This document shows positions 42,022-51,595 of a stretch of 64,000 nucleotides of DNA, piece by piece. The stretch lies in contig CAZWUJ010000002.1 of the NCBI GenBank assembly GCA_964636705.1, positions 164,257 to 228,256 of the forward strand, in the 5' to 3' direction. Origin of the DNA: VXRJ01 sp964636705. GTDB lineage: Bacteria; Acidobacteriota; Vicinamibacteria; Vicinamibacterales; UBA8438. Under the pieces are notes generated by a model, which worked only from the letters and a program-made list of their open reading frames with translations, ran no database searches and was not told the DNA's origin. The position numbers and the translations under genes are program-made. How positions within the stretch are numbered: the stretch's first letter is position 1; every line of letters begins with the position of its first letter.

Positions 42022-42046
42022 GCCGGCCTGCAGGCTGGCGTACCAA
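42022..42046. repeat. Dispersed palindromic repeat, family 1 (copy d, diverged)
   Basis: GCCGGCCTGCAGGCTGGC then GTACC, a diverged copy with one unpaired position. It lies between the divergent dehydrogenase and serine hydrolase genes, 24 bases before the ATG of the latter. Confidence 0.6.
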
Positions 42047-42062
42047 CCAAGGGGAGGTTGAA

Positions 42063-43199
42063 ATGAGCATGACGACGCACGGTCGGCGCCTCGTGCTGGC
42101 CAGTGTGCTCGTTGGGCTGTGGACAACGGCCGCAACGGCCCAGTCGAACGGCGCGGCGGCGACGGCTCCCACCCCGCTTCTATACGCGGAGGTGGTTGAA
42201 GAAGCCCGTGCCCTGGTGCGCGCGGACATCGCCGAGCGGGGCTACCCGGGTATTGCGATCGCGGTGGCGGTGGACGGCGAGACGGTCTGGTCCGAGGGCT
42301 TCGGCTACGCCGACCTGGAACACCGGGTTCCGATGCTGCCATCGGTGAAGTTCCGGGTCGGCAGTATTTCCAAGTCCATGACGGCGGCGGCGGTGGCGAA
42401 GCTGGTCCAGGAAGGACGTCTGGACGTTGACCTGCCGATCCAGCACTACGTTCCGTCGTTCCCGGAGAAGGCCCATCCGATCACGACGCGGCAACTCGGC
42501 GGGCACCTGGGTGGAATCCGTCACTACGAGGGAGACGAGAACTTCATTCGAGACCCCTACCCGACGGTGCTGGACGGTCTGGACATCTTTGCCGACGATC
42601 CCCTGCTGCACGAGCCTGGCGCCGCGTTTGCCTACACGAGCTACGGTTTCAATCTGATCAGCGCGGTGGTCGCGGGAGCGGCCAAACAGCCGTTTCTGGA
42701 CGTGTTGCGTGACACAGTCTTCCGTCCGCTCGGCATGCGCGACACGGTCGCCGACTTCGTGACTCCCATCATCTCCGGACGGACCAGCTACTACGCGCGG
42801 GACGCGGAAGGCCGCGTCGTGAACGCACCGTTCGTAAACAACAGCTACAAATGGGCGGGCGGCGGCTTCCTCTCGACGACCGAGGACGTCCTCCGGTTCG
42901 CCAACGCGCATCTCGACGACGGGTTCCTCTCGGAAGCGTCACGGAAACTGCTCTTTACGGAGCAACGCACCCACGACGGCGAGGAAACAGGCTACGGCTT
43001 CGGCTGGTTTGTGCGAACCCGCGAAGACGGCCGGCGGCTCCTGTCCCACTCCGGCGGCTCGGTCGGCGGAACGTCGTTGATGGTCATGGAGCCCGAAACG
43101 CGCGTGGTCGTGGTTGGATTGATCAACCTGACGCGGGCCAATAACAGCGTCGTAACTGAAGTGCTCGACCTCTTCCTCGCCGCCGCGGCGGCGCGTTGA
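42063..43199 (+). CDS. Exported serine hydrolase, class C beta-lactamase/LACTB fold
   Basis: 378 residues with signal peptide (VLASVLVGLWTTAATAQ). The active-site S-x-x-K is Ser101-Ile-Ser-Lys104, the second motif appears as Y-T-S-Y-G-F-N, and the third is H-S-G in LLSHSGGSVGG. This is the pattern of penicillin-binding protein-like esterases and LACTB rather than of clinical AmpC. A GGGGAGG ribosome site lies six bases before ATG 42063. It precedes the NHL-repeat gene by 55 bp. Natural substrates could be peptides or esters. Confidence 0.85.
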   Translation: MSMTTHGRRLVLASVLVGLWTTAATAQSNGAAATAPTPLLYAEVVEEARALVRADIAERGYPGIAIAVAVDGETVWSEGFGYADLEHRVPMLPSVKFRVGSISKSMTAAAVAKLVQEGRLDVDLPIQHYVPSFPEKAHPITTRQLGGHLGGIRHYEGDENFIRDPYPTVLDGLDIFADDPLLHEPGAAFAYTSYGFNLISAVVAGAAKQPFLDVLRDTVFRPLGMRDTVADFVTPIISGRTSYYARDAEGRVVNAPFVNNSYKWAGGGFLSTTEDVLRFANAHLDDGFLSEASRKLLFTEQRTHDGEETGYGFGWFVRTREDGRRLLSHSGGSVGGTSLMVMEPETRVVVVGLINLTRANNSVVTEVLDLFLAAAAAR

Positions 43200-43254
43200 G
43201 CCTCCTTCCGCTCCCTTTCGGAACGCGGAGGTCCCGGCCAACCCGGAGGCAACG

Positions 43255-44211
43255 ATGTCACCACACTGCTCGACCAAAGTGACCCTTGCGGTCGCGCTCC
43301 TCACGGCGTGGCTCGCGGGCGCCTTGTGGGAACCCGGGATACTGTTGCGCGCGCAGCAGGGCTACGAGCTGGCAGCCGACTGGCCGCAGTACCCGCCAGA
43401 CATGGAGTTCGAAATGGGGACAGGCATCGCGGTCGATGGCGACGACGTGATCTACACGATCTCGCGGGACGTGGATCACTGGGCCGCCCACCCGCTCGCG
43501 ATGACCCGGTACCGCGGAAGGGGCACGATTGCCCGCTGGGACCGTGACGGCCGATTCCTGGGCAGGTTCGCCGACGACCAGGAATTCATCGGGCCGCACG
43601 CGATGTTCGTCGACCCCGACGGGTTCATCTGGGTGGCCGACCGCGAGGGGCAACAGGTCGTGAAGCTGACCCCCGAAGGGGAGGAAGTGCTCTCGGTCGG
43701 GGAGTACGGCCAGTACGGCGACGACTCGGAGCATTTCAATGGACCGACCGGTGTTGCATTCCTTCCGGACGGTCGGTTCGTCGTCTCGGTCGTGGGCAAC
43801 GTGTGCGGCACGGCGCTTCATCCGTACGTTACCGCGCCGGGACAGATCGCCCCGGAGCGACTCCAGCCAATGCCGAACTGCCGGAGCCGCTTCGATGTCT
43901 TCACGGCGGAGGGCGACTACGTCGGGCCTTATGAACCGGTTCCCGATCCGGGGCTGCCGCTGAGTGTTGCGACCTATGGAGACAGGGTCTATCTCAGTGT
44001 GACGGGCTCCGAACAGGGACGGCAGGACCTCCTGATCGTCGACGCCGAGACGGGAAGCATCGTCGAGCGACTCGTCGGCGCCAACGTCTACGTTCACCAA
44101 ATGGCGATGGACAGCCACGGCGATATCTACGTCGCGTCGGTGCACCCGGAGCACGGGGGCCAAGCGCGCGGCGCCGCGGGTCCGTCGTTCGTACGCTGGA
44201 AGCAGAGGTAG
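43255..44211 (+). CDS. Exported NHL-repeat beta-propeller protein
   Basis: 318 residues, signal peptide at the start. NHL-type blades: GTGIAVDGDDVIYTISR, GPHAMFVDPDGFIWVADREGQQVVKLTPEGE, FNGPTGVAFLPDGRFVVS, VHQMAMDSHGDIYVASV. The layout is like exported peptidyl-alpha-hydroxyglycine lyase-like propellers, but ligand residues cannot be judged. The stop is followed after three bases by the GTG of the DUF5916 gene, which indicates an operon. Confidence 0.8.
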   Translation: MSPHCSTKVTLAVALLTAWLAGALWEPGILLRAQQGYELAADWPQYPPDMEFEMGTGIAVDGDDVIYTISRDVDHWAAHPLAMTRYRGRGTIARWDRDGRFLGRFADDQEFIGPHAMFVDPDGFIWVADREGQQVVKLTPEGEEVLSVGEYGQYGDDSEHFNGPTGVAFLPDGRFVVSVVGNVCGTALHPYVTAPGQIAPERLQPMPNCRSRFDVFTAEGDYVGPYEPVPDPGLPLSVATYGDRVYLSVTGSEQGRQDLLIVDAETGSIVERLVGANVYVHQMAMDSHGDIYVASVHPEHGGQARGAAGPSFVRWKQR

Positions 44212-44214
44212 GGG

Positions 44215-46599
44215 GTGCGTCTGGACGGCCAGCTCATCGTCTTTGCGACCCGGACCACGCGGCCTGGTGTCGTATTGATAGTCCTCGCCTTGCTTCTGGC
44301 CGGCGCGACACGATTCGCATCGGCGTCACAGGAACCCCGGAGCAGTAGGGACACCTCCACGCCGGCCCTCGAAATCGATGGTCCGCCGGCCCCGGTGGCG
44401 CCGGCCACCATCACCCGCGACGCCAACGGGCGCGCGACGGTGCGAGCCGTCCGTCTCGATGACCCCCTCAACCTGGACGGCGTGCTGGACGAGCCGATAT
44501 ACGAGAGCGTCGAACCGTTCGGCGAGTTCATCCAGCAGGCGCCCGACGAGGGAGCTCCCGCCACCGAACCGACGGACACGTGGATCTTCTTCGACGACGA
44601 GTCGATCTACGTGGGGGCGCGCGTGTACGAGTCCGTCCCCGAATCGGAATGGGTCGCCAACGAGATGCAGCGCGACTCGTCCCAGCTCATCAACAACGAC
44701 GGATTCCTCGTGGTCTTCGACACCTTCTATGACCGGAGGAACGGCTTCGGCTTTCGGGTCAATCCCATCGGAGGGTTCAGCGACCGTCAGATCACCGACG
44801 AGGGGAACCCGAACTCCGACTGGAATCCCGTGTGGGATGTACGCACCGGCCGCTTCGATGGCGGCTGGACGGTGGAGATGGAGATTCCGTTCAAGTCGCT
44901 GCGCTTTCCTCGCGGACGATCGCAGTTGTGGGGAATCCAGGTAGGCCGGGACATACGCGCGCACTTCGAAGAGGCCTACCTCACGGCAGTTCCCATTTCG
45001 GCGGGACCGGGACAGTTCCGGGTGTCGGCGGCAGGCACTCTGGTCGGTCTGCAGGTGCCCGACGGCAACCGCGCCTTCGAGATCAAGCCCTACGCCATTG
45101 CCTCGCTTGCCACCGACCGGACAGTAGTGCCTCCGATCTCCAATGCCGGCGACGGGCGCGTCGGCGGGGACCTCAAGTACGGACTTACCGAGAATCTGAC
45201 CGCGGACTTCACCTGGAACACCGATTTCGCCCAGGTCGAGGTGGACGAGCAGCAGGTCAACCTGACGCGGTTCAGCCTGTTCTTCCCCGAGAAGCGCGAG
45301 TTCTTCCTGGAGAGCCAGGGAATCTTCGACTTCGGGCGGGCGGCCGGCTTCGGCGGCGTTGGCGGATCCTCGCGCGGAGGTTTCAGCGGAGGACCCGGCT
45401 CCTTCGGCAGCGGGGATGTACCGACCCTCTTCTTCAGCCGGCGGATCGGCCTGGATCAGCGCCGGACGGTGCCGATTCTCGGCGGCGGACGCCTCACCGG
45501 AAAGGTGGGCGACTTCAGCGTCGGGGCCATCAACATTCAGACCGACGACTCCGAGGTTACCGACGCCGTCGCGACCAACTTCAGCGTGCTTCGCGTCAAG
45601 CGGGACATCCTGCGGCGGAGCCGCGTCGGCGCCATCTTCACCAACCGGTCCGTGTCGCTCAATGGCGACGGCGCAAACCAGGCGCTTGGCGTCGACGCGG
45701 CGTTCTCGTTCTACGACAACGTGAATCTGAACGGGTACTACGCCCGAACGAGCACGCCCGGCCTGGACGGCGGCGCGGAGAGCTATCAGGCCGCCTTCTC
45801 GTACGACGGAGACCTGTACGGTTTCGTCTTCGATCATCTGCTCGTCGGCAGGAACTTCAATCCCGAGGTGGGTTTCATGCGGCGGGAAGACTTCCGGCGC
45901 AGCTACGTCTATGGGCAGTTCAGCCCGCGACCGCGCGGCATCGAGGCGGTTCGACAGTTCACCTGGGGGGCGGGTCTGGACTACATCGAGAACAGCGCCG
46001 GGCAGGTGGAGACGCGGATCCTGCAGGCACAGTTCCGGACCGACTTCGAGAACAGCGACACCCTGAGCGCGGATGTGCAGCACGACTACGAGTACCTGGC
46101 CGAGCCGTTCGAGATAACCGGCGACGTGACCATCCCGGTCGGACAGTACGAGTTCCGGGACTTCCGGGTCTCCTATGACATGGGACCCCAGCGGCGGGTG
46201 GCGGGCAACTTCTCCCTGCAGCACGGCGAGTTCTTCGACGGCAGGATCACCGCGGTCGGCTATTCGCGCGGACGCATCGAGGTGACGCGACAGTTCGCCG
46301 TCGAGCCAAGCATCTCGCTAAACCGGATCGCCCTGCCGCAGGAGTCGTTCACTTTGAGCCTCGCCACGACCCGGCTCACCTACACGTTCTCGCCCAGGAT
46401 GTTCGTCAGCGCCCTGCTGCAGTACAGCTCGACCGACCACGTGCTCAGCACGAACGTTCGGCTGCGCTGGGAGTATCAGCCGGGAAGCGAGTTGTTCATC
46501 GTGTACAACGATCAGCGGGACACGTATCTCAACCGGGGCTTCCCGATGCTCGAGAACCGCGCCTTCGTCGTGAAGTTCAACCGGCTGTTCCGCTTCTGA
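44215..46599 (+). CDS. DUF5916 outer-membrane protein with CBM9-like N-terminal domain
   Basis: 794 residues from GTG 44215. After a signal peptide, residues 75-280 form a CBM9-like sandwich: VRLDDPLNLDGVLDEPIYES, TDTWIFFDDESIYVGARVYE, GGWTVEMEIPFKSLRFP. The rest is the DUF5916 barrel: TADFTWNTDFAQVEVDEQQVNL, FPEKREFFLESQGIFDFG, FSRRIGL, GFMRREDFRRSY and a C-terminal aromatic residue (NRLFRF). A Gly/Ser-rich loop (GGVGGSSRGGFSGGPGSFGSG) is probably surface exposed. The role is unknown; carbohydrate binding or uptake has been suggested for such proteins. Confidence 0.85.
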   Translation: MRLDGQLIVFATRTTRPGVVLIVLALLLAGATRFASASQEPRSSRDTSTPALEIDGPPAPVAPATITRDANGRATVRAVRLDDPLNLDGVLDEPIYESVEPFGEFIQQAPDEGAPATEPTDTWIFFDDESIYVGARVYESVPESEWVANEMQRDSSQLINNDGFLVVFDTFYDRRNGFGFRVNPIGGFSDRQITDEGNPNSDWNPVWDVRTGRFDGGWTVEMEIPFKSLRFPRGRSQLWGIQVGRDIRAHFEEAYLTAVPISAGPGQFRVSAAGTLVGLQVPDGNRAFEIKPYAIASLATDRTVVPPISNAGDGRVGGDLKYGLTENLTADFTWNTDFAQVEVDEQQVNLTRFSLFFPEKREFFLESQGIFDFGRAAGFGGVGGSSRGGFSGGPGSFGSGDVPTLFFSRRIGLDQRRTVPILGGGRLTGKVGDFSVGAINIQTDDSEVTDAVATNFSVLRVKRDILRRSRVGAIFTNRSVSLNGDGANQALGVDAAFSFYDNVNLNGYYARTSTPGLDGGAESYQAAFSYDGDLYGFVFDHLLVGRNFNPEVGFMRREDFRRSYVYGQFSPRPRGIEAVRQFTWGAGLDYIENSAGQVETRILQAQFRTDFENSDTLSADVQHDYEYLAEPFEITGDVTIPVGQYEFRDFRVSYDMGPQRRVAGNFSLQHGEFFDGRITAVGYSRGRIEVTRQFAVEPSISLNRIALPQESFTLSLATTRLTYTFSPRMFVSALLQYSSTDHVLSTNVRLRWEYQPGSELFIVYNDQRDTYLNRGFPMLENRAFVVKFNRLFRF

Positions 46600-46651
46600 G
46601 AGGCAGCCCCGCGAATGCCTGCCGTCTGACGCGTTCTGAAGGAGAGTCACG

Positions 46652-49600
46652 ATGCATCACCTTCGATCCGGTACCCGGGGTCTGCTCTTCGCATGTCTCG
46701 CTGTGGCGCTGGCAGCCGGTTCCGCCCATCTCGTCGCGCGGGAAGTTGCCCAGGAGGCAGAAAACGGGGAAACCCGCACCGACGCGAACGAGGATCTCCC
46801 GCTCGAGGTCGACCGCTGGGTGCCGTTCGACATGACCGAGGGGAGCTGGATCTCGCTCGACGTCAGTCCTGACGGCGAGACCATCGTCTTCGACTACCTC
46901 GGGGACCTGTTCACGATTCCGATCGGCGGGGGCGCCGCGACGCAGCTCACGTCGGGCATGGCTTTCGACGCGCAGCCGCGGTTCTCGCCCGACGGGTCTC
47001 GCATCGTCTACACCTCGGACGCTGACGGCGGACAGAATCTCTGGGTCCTCTCCCTCGACGACTCCGACACGAAGCAGATATCGCGGGGCGGCTCGAACCG
47101 CGCCGAGTCGCCCGAATGGATGCCGGACGGCGACTACATCGTCGCTTCCATGGGCGAGTTCCGGGGGAACGACCTGCCGAAGCTGAAGTTGTTTCACGTT
47201 GACGGCGGAACCGGTAGCCAGCCGGTATCCGAGCCTGACAACCTGAAGATGCTCGGACCCGCAGTGTCGCCCGACGGCCGCTACATCTGGTACTCCCGGC
47301 GGACCGGCGACTGGACCTACAACGCCCAGTTCCCCCAGTACCAGCTGGAGGCCTACGACACCGAGTCGGGCGAGCGCTACAGGAAGTCGTCGCGCTACGG
47401 CTCGGCGATCCGGCCCACGCTCTCACCCGACGGCCGCTGGCTGGTGTTCGGCACCCGGCACGACGACCACACCGGGTTGGTGTTGCGCGAGCTGGAGACC
47501 GGCGAGGAACGATGGCTCGCCTACCCGGTGCAGCGCGACGACCAGGAGTCGCGCGCGACGCTGGACCTGCTGCCCGGCATGTCGTTCACCCCCGACTCCG
47601 CCCATCTCGTCGTGTCGTACGGCGGGAGGATCTGGAAGCTCCCGATCGCCGGCGGCAGGGCGGAGGAGATCCCGTTCCGGGTCCAGTTCGACCTCGCCCT
47701 CGGCCCGCGCCTCGATTTCGACTACCCCATCGAGGACACGCCAACGTTCACGGCCCGCCAGATCCGTGACGTCGCGCCGTCCCCCGAGGGTGACCGACTG
47801 GCGTTCACCGCCCTCGACCGGCTGTGGGTGTCGCAGGCGGACGGCGCCAGTCCGGCCCGCGTCACGACCGCCGACATGTCGGAGCATTTCCCCGCGTGGT
47901 CGCCGGACGGCGACTGGGTCGCCTATTCCACATGGGATGGCGAGGCCGGCCACCTCTACAAGGCGCGGTCCGACGGCAGCGGCGAGCCCGTGCGCCTGAC
48001 CCGGGACGCCGCCGCCTACTACGCGCCAGCGTGGGGACCCGAGGACCGCATCGTGGCCCTGCGGGGACCGGTCCGCGCCTACGAGACACAAGGCGAAGGC
48101 GGCGCGCCGGGCACCGAGATCATCTGGGTACCGGCGAATCCGGAAGGCGACGAGGGTGGACCGGCGACGCTCATCGCCCCGTCGGAACGGCGCTCGAACC
48201 CGCATTTCGTCGAGGGTTCCGACCGGATCTACCTGTTCGGCGCGCCCGACACACTGATTTCGATGCGCTGGGACGGCACCGACGAGAAGGAGCACGTCGA
48301 GGTGCGCGGCCCGACGCCGAGCGGGTCCAGCGATGGACTGAATCCGACGAACATCGAGATGGCGCCTCGGGGCGATCAGGCGTTCGTCGAGCTGCAGCGG
48401 CAGCTCTACACGGTGACCGTGCCCAGCATCGGCGTAACGCCGACGATCAACCTGTCGAACCCCCGCAACGCCGCCTTTCCGTCCCGTCAAATCACCAGCA
48501 TCGGCGGCGAGTTTCCCGCCTGGGGCGCCGACGGGCGCACCTTGCACTGGTCGCTGGGCAACGCGCACTTCGTATACGACCTCGACGACGCGCGGGCCTA
48601 CGAGCAACAGGCGGAGGCCGAGGACGATCAGGACCAGGAAGACGCTGCGGGGCAGGATGCGGAATCGGACGGCGACGACGACGAGGAGGACGACACGGGC
48701 TACCGGGCCCTCGAGTACCGCGTCGTGGTCCAGGCGACACGCGACATGCCGACCGGACTTGCCGTGCTGAGGGGCGGACGCGCCATCACCATGAACGGCG
48801 ACGAGGTGATCGAGAACGCCGAGATCGTCATCCGGAATAACCGCATCGAAGCGGTCGGGGCGAGCGGCTCGGTCGAAGTCCCGGACGGGGCGCAGGTGAT
48901 CGACATCAGCGGGCGCACCGTGCTCCCTGGCTACGTCGACACCCACGCCCATCTGCGGGCTCGGGACGAGCTGCACCGGACGGACGTCTGGCCCTACCTC
49001 GCGAACCTTGCCTATGGGGTGACGACGACCCGCGATCCGCAGACCGGCAACACCGAAGTGCTGTCCTATTCGGACATGGTCCGCACGGGCGAGGTGCTCG
49101 GACCCAGGGTCTACTCCACCGGCCCCGGCGTCTTCTGGCAGGACGGCATCGACACGGCCCGGGAGGCCAGGGATACCCTCAGGCGCTACACCGACTACTA
49201 CGACACCAAGACCATCAAGATGTACGTAGCGGCGGCCCGGAAGGGTCGCCAGCACATCATCATGGCGGCGCGGGAACTGGGGCTCATGCCGACCACCGAG
49301 GGCGCCCTCAATATCCGGCAGAACCTCACCGAGACGCTGGACGGCTACCCCGGACTGGAGCACTCGATCCCGATCTTCCCGGTCTACGGCGACTACGTGA
49401 AGCTGTTCGCGGAGACCGGCCGGGTCTACACGCCGACCCTGCTCGTCTCCTACGGCGGGCCGTGGGCCGAGAACTACTTCTATAGCCGCGAGAATCCGCA
49501 CGACGACCCGAAGCTGCGCCGCTTCGTGCCCCACGACGAGATCGACGCACGCACGCTACGGCGCGGCCAGTGGTTCCGCGGCGATCAACACGTCTTCTCG

Positions 49601-50008
49601 CGCCACGGGGAGTTCGTGAGGGATCTCGTCGAAGCGGGCGGCAAGGCCGGCGTCGGCAGCCACGGCCAGCTCCAGGGCCTCGGTTACCACTGGGAGCTCT
49701 GGGCGATGGCGTCCGCGGGAATGAAGGAGCACGACGCACTCCGCATGGCGACGATCTTCGGCGCCGAAGCCATCGGCCTGGACGGCGATGTCGGCTCGAT
49801 CGAGGCGGGCAAGCTCGCCGATCTCGTCATCCTGAGTGCGAATCCGCTCGACGACCTCCGGAACACGAATTCCGTCGAGCAGGTCATGCTGAACGGCCGG
49901 CTCTTCGACGGCGACACGCTGGACGAGGTCTACCCGCGGCAGCGTCCGCTGGAGCCGCTGTGGTGGTGGGACGACGAGCCCGACGGCGTACCGGGTGTCG
50001 CGCGCTAG
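46652..50008 (+). CDS. Exported TolB-propeller/amidohydrolase fusion protein
   Basis: 1118 residues, signal peptide at the start. Residues 50-650 are TolB/WD40-like blades (SPDGETIVFDYLGDLFTIPI, FSPDGSRIVYTSDADGGQNLW, WSPDGDWVAYSTWDGEAGHLY). A very acidic linker (about 650-680) follows. Residues 695-1100 are a metal-dependent amidohydrolase: VLPGYVDTHAHLR with the H-x-H, VTTTRDPQTGN, GVGSHGQLQGLGYHWELWAM with a later His, and GSIEAGKLADLVIL. Such fusions are common in Acidobacteria and Bacteroidetes and probably act on imide, peptide or prolidase-type bonds. GAAGGAGAG lies nine bases before the ATG. Confidence 0.88.
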   Translation: MHHLRSGTRGLLFACLAVALAAGSAHLVAREVAQEAENGETRTDANEDLPLEVDRWVPFDMTEGSWISLDVSPDGETIVFDYLGDLFTIPIGGGAATQLTSGMAFDAQPRFSPDGSRIVYTSDADGGQNLWVLSLDDSDTKQISRGGSNRAESPEWMPDGDYIVASMGEFRGNDLPKLKLFHVDGGTGSQPVSEPDNLKMLGPAVSPDGRYIWYSRRTGDWTYNAQFPQYQLEAYDTESGERYRKSSRYGSAIRPTLSPDGRWLVFGTRHDDHTGLVLRELETGEERWLAYPVQRDDQESRATLDLLPGMSFTPDSAHLVVSYGGRIWKLPIAGGRAEEIPFRVQFDLALGPRLDFDYPIEDTPTFTARQIRDVAPSPEGDRLAFTALDRLWVSQADGASPARVTTADMSEHFPAWSPDGDWVAYSTWDGEAGHLYKARSDGSGEPVRLTRDAAAYYAPAWGPEDRIVALRGPVRAYETQGEGGAPGTEIIWVPANPEGDEGGPATLIAPSERRSNPHFVEGSDRIYLFGAPDTLISMRWDGTDEKEHVEVRGPTPSGSSDGLNPTNIEMAPRGDQAFVELQRQLYTVTVPSIGVTPTINLSNPRNAAFPSRQITSIGGEFPAWGADGRTLHWSLGNAHFVYDLDDARAYEQQAEAEDDQDQEDAAGQDAESDGDDDEEDDTGYRALEYRVVVQATRDMPTGLAVLRGGRAITMNGDEVIENAEIVIRNNRIEAVGASGSVEVPDGAQVIDISGRTVLPGYVDTHAHLRARDELHRTDVWPYLANLAYGVTTTRDPQTGNTEVLSYSDMVRTGEVLGPRVYSTGPGVFWQDGIDTAREARDTLRRYTDYYDTKTIKMYVAAARKGRQHIIMAARELGLMPTTEGALNIRQNLTETLDGYPGLEHSIPIFPVYGDYVKLFAETGRVYTPTLLVSYGGPWAENYFYSRENPHDDPKLRRFVPHDEIDARTLRRGQWFRGDQHVFSRHGEFVRDLVEAGGKAGVGSHGQLQGLGYHWELWAMASAGMKEHDALRMATIFGAEAIGLDGDVGSIEAGKLADLVILSANPLDDLRNTNSVEQVMLNGRLFDGDTLDEVYPRQRPLEPLWWWDDEPDGVPGVAR

Positions 50009-50023
50009 ATAGCCACGGCTGGG

Positions 50024-50054
50024 CGACCATCGGAGCCGCAGGCGACGATGGTCG
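50024..50054. repeat. Dispersed palindromic repeat, family 2 (copy b)
   Basis: Stem CGACCATCG / CGATGGTCG around GAGCCGCAGGCGA. It begins 16 bases after the amidohydrolase stop and precedes the end of a convergent gene. It is the same element as at 29914 in opposite orientation, with one compensated base pair. Confidence 0.78.
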
Positions 50055-50077
50055 GTCAGTCAGAGCGGCGGCCGCCG

Positions 50078-50886
50078 TCAGCCGGCCGCACCGGCGGTGT
50101 CCCGCAAGAATGCCCTCCAGGCATCACGGTAGCGCGCACCACCGGCCTGGTACGTGTCGTTGTGCCCGGCGCCTTCGATGAGGCCGAAGTGCGCGGGCCG
50201 CGCCGCCAGCTCGAACAGACGCCGGCCATGGGTCGCTGGTCGCCATGGAGCACGAGCGTCGGGACCTCGACGCTCCCGATCTTCGACTCGTTGTCCATCC
50301 GGGTGCGGACCAGGAAACTCGGGACGAACCAGTAGTGTTCGCGCGCCAACGCCGGCACCGAAAGGAACGGCGATTCCAGCACGACCGCTCCGGCCGGCCG
50401 CCGGAGCGCAACCTCGATTGCGACGGCCCCGCCGAGCGACCGGCCGAACAGGACGATGCTGCCCGCCCGCACGGATCGGGCCGCTACCGCATCGCAGATG
50501 GCAAGGCCGTCGCGGTACACGCCGGCCTCGTCCGGAGTGCCTTCACTGCGGCCGTAGCCGCGATAGTCGACCAGCACGACGGCCACGCCGAGTTGGTCCA
50601 CGAACCACCGGGCGTTGTGCAATCGGTCGCCGATGTTCCCGGCGTTGCCGTGATACCAGATCAGCACCCGGTCGTCCGGACCATCGATCCACCATCCGTG
50701 CAGCACCACACCGTCGGACGCCGTGATCGAAAGTTCTTCGGCGCGGAGGCCGAAGTCAGCCGGCGTGACGGCCAGCACCCGTGAAGGAAAGAAGATGAGA
50801 CGCCGCTCCTGCAGCATGAGCAGCGCTACGAGCGCGAGCCAGGAGAACGCCAGGAGTCCGAGGGCGGACAGTGTCATAGCAAGCAT
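50078..50886 (-). pseudogene. Membrane-anchored alpha/beta hydrolase with frameshift
   Basis: Hydrolase of the YbbK/BEM46-like group. The first frame gives a membrane anchor, WYHGNAGNIGDRLHNARWFV, VDYRGYGRSEG and FGRSLGGAVAIEVALRRP (Ser nucleophile) up to VEVPTLVLHGDQ. There the frame changes, and THGRRLFELAARPAHFGLIE, GAGHND (catalytic His) and YRDAWRAFL continue in another frame to TGA at 50078. The loop that normally carries the catalytic Asp (HGDxDxxVP) is missing at the join near 50230, so even a corrected frame would be inactive. ATG 50886 is the likely original start. Confidence 0.78.
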
Positions 50887-50939
50887 TCCCCTGGAGGTCA
50901 CCTGCGCGCGATTGTAGCGGCGAGCGATCGGGAACTGTC

Positions 50940-51290
50940 GTCGCGAAGGCTGGCAAGGCACCCGATTGCCTGCTGGTGTCATCGCCCGCGCTGCTGCAGG
51001 AGCTTGAATCGAGCCTGCGCCGCAAGTTTGCGATGACTGCGGCGACCGATGCGTTTCTGAACGCCTTTCGAGCTCAGGTCAGGTTGGTCGAGCCGATGGC
51101 CTTGCCGGCGCGTGTCTGCCGCGACGAGGACGACGACCTCGTACTGGCCACTGCCGTGGCGGCCGGGGCGGACCAGATCGTGACCGGTGATCGGGACCTT
51201 CTCGTACTCGGCGCCTACGGAGGCGTGCGATTGGTGTCGCCACGACAGTTTCTCGTGTGGCTGGACGGGATAGAGGATCCGGACCAATGA
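50940..51290 (+). pseudogene. PIN-domain toxin remnant lacking its N-terminus
   Basis: The frame reads LVSSPALLQELESSLRRKF, ARVCRDEDDDLVLATAVAAG and DQIVTGDRDLLVLGAYGGVR, all typical of the middle and end of PilT/PIN-family putative toxins. The first strand with its DTN motif and catalytic Asp is absent; upstream codons (SGERSGTVVAKAGKAPDC) do not match. An internal GTG at 50976 could start a 104-residue product without nuclease activity. There is no antitoxin next to it. It lies 53 bp from the start of the broken hydrolase gene. Confidence 0.7.
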
Positions 51291-51595
51291 GGCGCCCTGC
51301 CGGAAATCGACGGTGTGGCGGTCGTCGACCGGTGGCCAGCGCCGATTGCGGTTTCCTGGGCGGGTGCTTAGAATCGGGGCGTCCCTGGACCGCCAACGGA
51401 GTGAAGCAATTGCCTCCCGCATCCTGGATCCCCTCTACGCTCTTGAACAGGCGAGCGCCCACCGTGCTGTCGAAGGAATCACCATCGACGAGGCTCCGCC
51501 AGGTCTTTGCCTGGAGCGTGACACCAACCACGAACGCCAGGAAAGGGCGGAATCCTGACCGATAGTCCGGCGCGCCCTTACGGAGGTCGAACTGC
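51291..51595 (+). promoter_or_regulatory. Intergenic region with candidate promoter TTGCGG-N17-TAGAAT
   Basis: I see no supported gene in these 305 bases. A possible promoter has TTGCGG at 51346-51351, a 17-base spacer and TAGAAT at 51369-51374. It would give a leader of about 215 bases for the AbgT transporter, which is long for this window. A TACGGAGG ribosome site lies about ten bases before the ATG. No riboswitch consensus is recognised. Confidence 0.4.

Noticed and set aside
42063..43199. Clinical-type AmpC beta-lactamase
   Set aside because: The S-x-x-K and H-S-G motifs are shared with PBP-like esterases and LACTB; the second motif is not the Y-A-N of AmpC, so resistance is not implied.
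44326..46224. 632-codon minus-strand open frame
   Set aside because: Fully antisense to the DUF5916 gene; no recognisable domain.
47423..49534. 703-codon minus-strand open frame
   Set aside because: Antisense to the propeller/amidohydrolase gene, which has strong motifs on the plus strand.
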